Below are positions 59,945-64,000 of a DNA stretch of 64,000 nt, piece after piece. The DNA is taken from positions 229,433 through 293,432 of the forward strand of contig NZ_JAHUXA010000003.1 in the NCBI RefSeq assembly GCF_019218745.1, written 5' to 3'. The notes under the pieces are model-generated. The model did not search any database, was not told the origin of the DNA, and was given only the letters and a program-made list of their open reading frames with translations. Source of the stretch: Enterobacter sp. ENT03 (GTDB lineage Bacteria; Pseudomonadota; Gammaproteobacteria; Enterobacterales; Enterobacteriaceae). Position 1 is the stretch's first letter; each line of letters begins with the position of its first letter. The translations under genes and the position numbers were made by a program.

Positions 59945-61729
59945 TCAGATGCGGAAATGACCCGCGGTTTCCGCCAGCTCCGCCGCCTGTGATTGCAGCG
60001 CCCCTGCTGCCGCGGCGGATTCCACTACCAGTTCCGCGTTCTGCTGCACCATGCGATCAAGATCGACTACCGCGTGGTTAATCTCCTGAATACCTTTCAT
60101 CTGCTCGCTGGTCGCGATGGTGATTTCACGCATGATCACCGACACGCTGTCGATGCCCGACACAATATCGCCCATGCTTTCCCCCGCCAGCCGGACATAG
60201 CGCGAGCCGATAGAAACGCTCTGGGTGGTGGATTCGATCAGTGATTTGATCTCTTTGGCCGCCTGCGCACTACGACTGGCAAGGGTCCGCACCTCTCCGG
60301 CCACTACCGCAAAGCCGCGCCCCTGCTCACCAGCACGCGCCGCTTCCACCGCCGCATTCAGCGCCAGAATATTGGTCTGGAAGGCAATGCCGTCAATAAC
60401 GCTGGTAATATCGCCAATTTTGGCGGACGCCTCTTCGATAGACTGCATAGTGGTGATCGCCTGTTTCACTACCTGACCGCCCCGTGACGCGGCTTCCGAC
60501 GCGGCCTGCGCCTGAGTGTTGGCCTGGGCGGCGGAATCGGTGGACTGCCCGACAGAGGCGGTGATCTGCTCAATCGCGCTGGCGGTACCGCGCAGGCTGG
60601 AGGCGGCCTGTTCAGTACGCCCGGAGAGATCCTGGTTGCCCGCTGCGATCTCCTGGGCGGCGAATTTCACCGAGGTGCTGGAGTCGCGCAGTTTCACCAT
60701 CACCACCGCCAGTTTGTCGCTGAAGGCGTTAAAGGCGCGGGCAATTTCCGCGATTTCATCATTGCCGTTTTCCGGCAGACGCTGGGACAGGTCATCGGTG
60801 CCGTTGCTGATGGCGTGCATGGCATCGCGGATGGTCATCAGACGTTTGAGCAGCGTGGCGACCAGCCAGTGCATTACCGCACCGCCGAGCAGCACCAGCA
60901 CGATCAGCGACAATGCCGAGGCCTTCAGCTGGGCGCTCAGGCCGCTGGTGGCATCATCGCTGTCCAGCGCCACCACCAGCAGCCATTGGGTGCCTTTCAC
61001 CGGCGTGGCAAGTAGCGTTTTGCTGGCTCCGGCCAGCGTTCCTTCCTCTGCGTTACCCGCTTTAAGGTCGTTGAAATTCACGCCCTGAATGGCTTCGTTA
61101 AAGGGTTTTAACGTCAGCGCGGGGTCATTGGCGGCGATCACCGTGCCGTCGCTGTCCAGCAGCAGGCCGCTACTCTTTGGCGTCGGCTGGATCCCGTGCA
61201 CGTTCGCCACCACGCTGTCCATGGCGACATCACCGGCGACCACTGCGTTCAGCGTACCACCTGTTTTCACCGGCACAGCAAAGGTCACCACCAGTTTGCC
61301 GGTGCCCGCGTCCACATACGGCGCGGTGACGACCGGCGCATCGGCTTTCAGCACTTGCTGATACCACGGACGGATAGTGGGATCGTAATCCGCCGGGACG
61401 CCGGTCGGATCGGAGAATTTGGCGGTTTTGGTGGCATAACCGACATAGACGTTGGTAAATCCGCCAGCCTGGGCGATTTGCTTAAACACCGGCACCGGAT
61501 CGTCCTGCACCGCCACGTCCGGTAACGAGGCAATCATGGTCATTTTGCTGTTCACCCAGTCAGCGATCGCCAGGCTATGGCTGTTACTGGTGCTGGCTAA
61601 AATATCGTGCTGGGTTTGTTGGTTGTCCTGACGGGCGACCTGAAAATTGATAACGGTGTTAAGAAGCAAAGCAATAGCCAGACAGCCAGCTGTCGCCACA
61701 ATAATGCGCGCGCGAATGGATTTGATCAT
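59945..61729 (-). CDS. Methyl-accepting chemotaxis protein with amino-acid-type dCache
   Basis: This 594-aa receptor has a first helix (about 8-28), a double-Cache sensor (about 35-270), a second helix (about 275-298), HAMP and a signalling hairpin ([20 protein letters not shown]). The sensor has the motif known from amino-acid receptors such as Pct[12 protein letters not shown], then [10 protein letters not shown] and later AGDV, giving Tyr, Arg, Trp, Tyr, Asp and a second Asp. It probably binds free amino acids. A sigma-28-like promoter lies upstream. It is inserted between chaC and ychN. Confidence 0.92.
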   Translation of the reverse strand: MIKSIRARIIVATAGCLAIALLLNTVINFQVARQDNQQTQHDILASTSNSHSLAIADWVNSKMTMIASLPDVAVQDDPVPVFKQIAQAGGFTNVYVGYATKTAKFSDPTGVPADYDPTIRPWYQQVLKADAPVVTAPYVDAGTGKLVVTFAVPVKTGGTLNAVVAGDVAMDSVVANVHGIQPTPKSSGLLLDSDGTVIAANDPALTLKPFNEAIQGVNFNDLKAGNAEEGTLAGASKTLLATPVKGTQWLLVVALDSDDATSGLSAQLKASALSLIVLVLLGGAVMHWLVATLLKRLMTIRDAMHAISNGTDDLSQRLPENGNDEIAEIARAFNAFSDKLAVVMVKLRDSSTSVKFAAQEIAAGNQDLSGRTEQAASSLRGTASAIEQITASVGQSTDSAAQANTQAQAASEAASRGGQVVKQAITTMQSIEEASAKIGDITSVIDGIAFQTNILALNAAVEAARAGEQGRGFAVVAGEVRTLASRSAQAAKEIKSLIESTTQSVSIGSRYVRLAGESMGDIVSGIDSVSVIMREITIATSEQMKGIQEINHAVVDLDRMVQQNAELVVESAAAAGALQSQAAELAETAGHFRI

Positions 61730-61761
61730 GATGTTGTACCTGCTGTGTTGTTATAAAAAAG

Positions 61762-61789
61762 CTATCGGCAACGCAGCAGGCAAACTTGA
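61762..61789 (-). promoter_or_regulatory. Putative sigma-28 promoter of the dCache chemoreceptor
   Basis: On the minus strand TCAAGTTT, 12 nt, GCCGATAG. The boxes fit FliA well; the spacer is one base over the consensus. It lies 33-60 nt upstream of the start. Confidence 0.65.
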
Positions 61790-61836
61790 TGACTGGATCA
61801 CATCTATAAGAAAAATATATTAAAGCGGGGTAATTA

Positions 61837-62190
61837 TTAGAAGGTTAATACTTTATCCGCCGCCAGTGTCCACTGTGCCAGCTCCACCAGCGTGCCGATC
61901 TCCACCCCCTCAACCAGCGGCAGTTCGCTAATCCCCCGGCCATCGGTGCAGGTTTTGCACAACTTCACCGGTACGTTCTGCGCCGTGAGGATCTCCAGCA
62001 TCTGCTGAATGTTATAGCCCTCGGCCGGGCGCTGGCCGCGTAGCCCGGCGGTGACCGCATCGGACATTAAAAACAGGCGCAACTCTGGCGCGGGATCCTG
62101 CTCACGCAGGGCGATAGCCAGACGCAGGCTGTTAAACAGGGATTCACTGCCATACGCCGCGCCGCTGGCGACGATCACTATCTTTTGCAT
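61837..62190 (-). CDS. ychN: DsrE/F-family protein YchN
   Basis: This 117-aa protein forms hexamers in E. coli and belongs to the DsrE sulfur-relay fold. Its conserved Cys pair is in VKLCKTCTDGRG. The biological role is unknown. It is divergent from nasR; the short gap carries the nasR sigma-54 promoter. Confidence 0.93.
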   Translation of the reverse strand: MQKIVIVASGAAYGSESLFNSLRLAIALREQDPAPELRLFLMSDAVTAGLRGQRPAEGYNIQQMLEILTAQNVPVKLCKTCTDGRGISELPLVEGVEIGTLVELAQWTLAADKVLTF

Positions 62191-62207
62191 TTTTCACTCC
62201 TTCGACA

Positions 62208-62223
62208 AGGCATGATTATTGCT
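62208..62223 (+). promoter_or_regulatory. Sigma-54 promoter of nasR
   Basis: AGGCATGATTATTGCT has GG and GC exactly 10 nt apart, with TTGC at -12. It lies 35 nt before the nasR start. Ntr control of nasR fits what is known in Klebsiella oxytoca. Confidence 0.75.
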
Positions 62224-62257
62224 TTATTCAGCGGACACATTGACCGGGAGAATAAGC

Positions 62258-63436
62258 ATGACCATGAATGCTGACCGCGCGAACTGCGCCATCGACTGGT
62301 TTCGTTACGCGCGCCAGATCCAGAAACAACAACTCCGCCAGCTGGCGCAGTCGGGTGCGCTGGCAAGCAGGATCTGCCATCTGGTGCATATGCTACAGTG
62401 CGAACGCGGCGCTTCCAACATCTGGCTCTGCTCGCAGGGGCGATTATATGACGCCGAGTGCCGCGCCAGTCGCGCACTGGTGGATGAACAACGGCTGGCG
62501 TTAATGCCATTACTGCATGATGACCCGCCGCTGACCAGCAGCGCGCTGTGCCAGCGCATCGCCGCCGCGCTCTGGGGTCTGGAGCAACTGCCGGAGTTAC
62601 GCCAGCGCGTACAGGCGCAACGCATTGATGCCGCCGAGGCAATGGAGCAGTTCAGCGCCACCATCCGCCATCTGTTAAGCATTGTGCCGCAGCTCAACGA
62701 CACCCTTGACGATCCGCGCATCGTGCAGCCGCTGGTGGCGCTCTACAGTCTGATGCAGGGCAAAGAGCTGGCGGGGCAGGAGCGGGCGCTGGGGGCGCTC
62801 GGGTTTACCCTCGGCCATTTCAGCGACGCCCTGCGCCAGCGGCTGGTGGATCGCATCGACGGCCAGCAACCCTGTTTTGACACCTTCCTTTCACTTAGCA
62901 GCGCCGGCCTGAGCGATATTTTCCACACCCGCTGTGAGGCAACGCTTGAGATCGAACAACTCCGTCGTCTGGCCTGCACCCGCCAGCCGCCGCAGGATCA
63001 GGGGGAAAACGCGCTGCACTGGTTTGTGCTGCACACGCAGCGGCTGGAGGAGTTACGCGCGCTGGAAGAATCGCTGATCGACGCCCTGATGCAGACCGTT
63101 GCAACTTTACTGGCTGAGGAGGATCTCCCGCCGATAAGCGCCGCCTTTCTGGAGCCTGCCGGGGATGCGCTATCGCTGCGCCCTGATAATCAGCTGTTGC
63201 CGCTGGTGCGTCAGCAGGCGCGCGAACTGGAGCAGCTGACTGCGCAGTTGGCCTCGCTGAAAGCCTCTCTTGATGAGCGCAAGGTGATCGACAGCGCCAA
63301 GCATGTGCTGATGACGCACCAGAATATGACCGAAGAGCAGGCGTGGCAGTGTCTGCGCAAAATGGCGATGGATAAAAATCAGCGCATGGTAGAAATCGCC
63401 CGCGCGCTGTTAACGGTGAAAAATCTCTGGCAGTAA
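62258..63436 (+). CDS. nasR: Nitrate-responsive antitermination protein NasR
   Basis: This 392-aa cytoplasmic regulator binds nitrate or nitrite through an N-terminal NIT domain (about 35-290). It acts on the nas operon leader RNA through a C-terminal ANTAR domain (about 325-392, VIDSAKHVLMTHQNMTEEQAWQCLRKMAM) to prevent transcription termination. GGGAG lies 8 nt before the start at 62258; a longer form has no ribosome site. In Klebsiella it is followed by nasFEDCBA, but here an IS481-type element begins 80 bp downstream. Confidence 0.93.
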   Translation: MTMNADRANCAIDWFRYARQIQKQQLRQLAQSGALASRICHLVHMLQCERGASNIWLCSQGRLYDAECRASRALVDEQRLALMPLLHDDPPLTSSALCQRIAAALWGLEQLPELRQRVQAQRIDAAEAMEQFSATIRHLLSIVPQLNDTLDDPRIVQPLVALYSLMQGKELAGQERALGALGFTLGHFSDALRQRLVDRIDGQQPCFDTFLSLSSAGLSDIFHTRCEATLEIEQLRRLACTRQPPQDQGENALHWFVLHTQRLEELRALEESLIDALMQTVATLLAEEDLPPISAAFLEPAGDALSLRPDNQLLPLVRQQARELEQLTAQLASLKASLDERKVIDSAKHVLMTHQNMTEEQAWQCLRKMAMDKNQRMVEIARALLTVKNLWQ

Positions 63437-63516
63437 TCCCAAAGGAGTAGCTGCACGATTTGCGGGCAAAATATGCACATACCCGGTGCGAGCCCCCCTC
63501 ACCCTAACCCTCTCCC

Positions 63517-64000
63517 TGTACAGTCCGGGGACATCATGAACACTTGTTCGGGGACATGGTAGACACTTACAACTAAGGCATAAGAACCCGTTTATGGAGT
63601 CGCTTATGCCCTGGGATGCGAGAGATACCATGTCATTACGTACTGAGTTTGTTTTGTTCGCCTCGCAGGACGGGGCGAACATCCGTTCCCTTTGCCGTCA
63701 CTACGGCATTTCTCCTGCCACCGGCTATAAGTGGCTTAAACGCCGGGCTGAGGAAGGTGTATCCGGTCTTCAGGACCGCTCCCGCGCACCTCATCATTCT
63801 CCGAACCGTTCTCCGGACGACATCACTGACCTGCTGCGCATGGCGCATGCCCGCCATGAGCGCTGGGGCGCGAGCAAGATTAAGCGCTGGCTTGAAGACC
63901 AGGGACACCGCATACCCGCCAGCAGCACCGTCCATAAACTGATGGCCCGTCACGGCCTGCTGCCGGGCACGGCACCGGGTATCCCGGCCACGGGACGGTT
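63517..64000 (+). mobile_element. Left end of an IS481-family element (truncated by window end)
   Basis: The element appears to start at TGTACAGTCC. Two near-direct 22-bp repeats follow: CGGGGACATCATGAACACTT and CGGGGACATGGTAGACACTT, the sort of repeated transposase site seen at IS481 ends. The transposase gene runs off the window. The right end and any target duplication are not visible. Confidence 0.8.
63606..64000 (+). CDS. IS481-family transposase, 5' part
   Basis: The first 131 codons of the transposase are visible. An N-terminal helix-turn-helix (ANIRSLCRHYGISPATGYKWLKR) is followed by GLQDRSRAPHHSP and RWGASKIKRWLEDQGH, all typical of IS481. The DDE catalytic part lies beyond the window. 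The start at 63606 is chosen because GGAG sits 6 nt before it; an in-frame ATG at 63594 lacks a good ribosome site. No frameshift is seen in the visible part. Confidence 0.88.
   Translation, partial: MPWDARDTMSLRTEFVLFASQDGANIRSLCRHYGISPATGYKWLKRRAEEGVSGLQDRSRAPHHSPNRSPDDITDLLRMAHARHERWGASKIKRWLEDQGHRIPASSTVHKLMARHGLLPGTAPGIPATGR

Overview
The window is a chromosomal segment of an enterobacterium, most likely of the Enterobacter/Kosakonia/Klebsiella/Leclercia group. The evidence is a gene order that largely follows Escherichia coli (ldcA-emtA-ycgR-ymgE-treA at the left; ychF-pth-ychH-dauA-prs-ispE-lolB-hemA-prfA-prmC-sirB2-sirB1-kdsA-chaABC-ychN at the right). It also carries nasR, guanidine-use genes and many REP/BIME elements typical of that group. 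Species cannot be fixed from the sequence alone.

Layout. (1) 1-7.7 kb: conserved block ldcA, emtA, ycgR, ymgE, then a Fur-type siderophore receptor and periplasmic trehalase treA. (2) 7.7-44.3 kb: a long variable block between treA and ychF, where E. coli has the dha operon. It holds a three-gene envelope operon with a membrane-anchored pseudokinase and a guanidine import and breakdown cluster under sigma-54 and two different guanidine riboswitch classes. It also holds a chemoreceptor, an unrecognised 472-aa protein, pgaABCD (PNAG biofilm polysaccharide), a sigma-54 regulator with an aldehyde dehydrogenase, and a GAPDH paralogue with an AraC/DJ-1 regulator. The rest is a hok toxin, a tiny acidic ORF, yeaR-yoaG-yeaR, another chemoreceptor, a phage-type antirepressor and a phosphoketolase. 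(3) 44.3-62.2 kb: housekeeping genes for tRNA and ribosome quality control, haem, isoprenoid, LPS and nucleotide synthesis. A sirB2 pseudogene and an mqsRA toxin-antitoxin pair interrupt them, followed by chaABC, a third chemoreceptor and ychN. (4) 62.2-64 kb: nasR, then the left end of an IS481-family element that sits where the nas operon leader would be expected; the window ends inside its transposase.

Functional threads. A motility regulon is scattered through the window: ycgR and all three chemoreceptors have upstream sites resembling sigma-28 promoters. Nitrogen scavenging is another: the guanidine cluster and nasR both follow GG-N10-GC sigma-54 promoters. REP/BIME elements separate many transcription units.

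The most unusual item is a family of about 650-bp intergenic repeats, present three times (2.9, 7.9 and 22.3 kb). They carry conserved inverted repeats, and one 13-bp hairpin shows compensatory base changes between copies. They have no convincing protein and I do not recognise them. Two copies are inverted around the siderophore receptor and treA.
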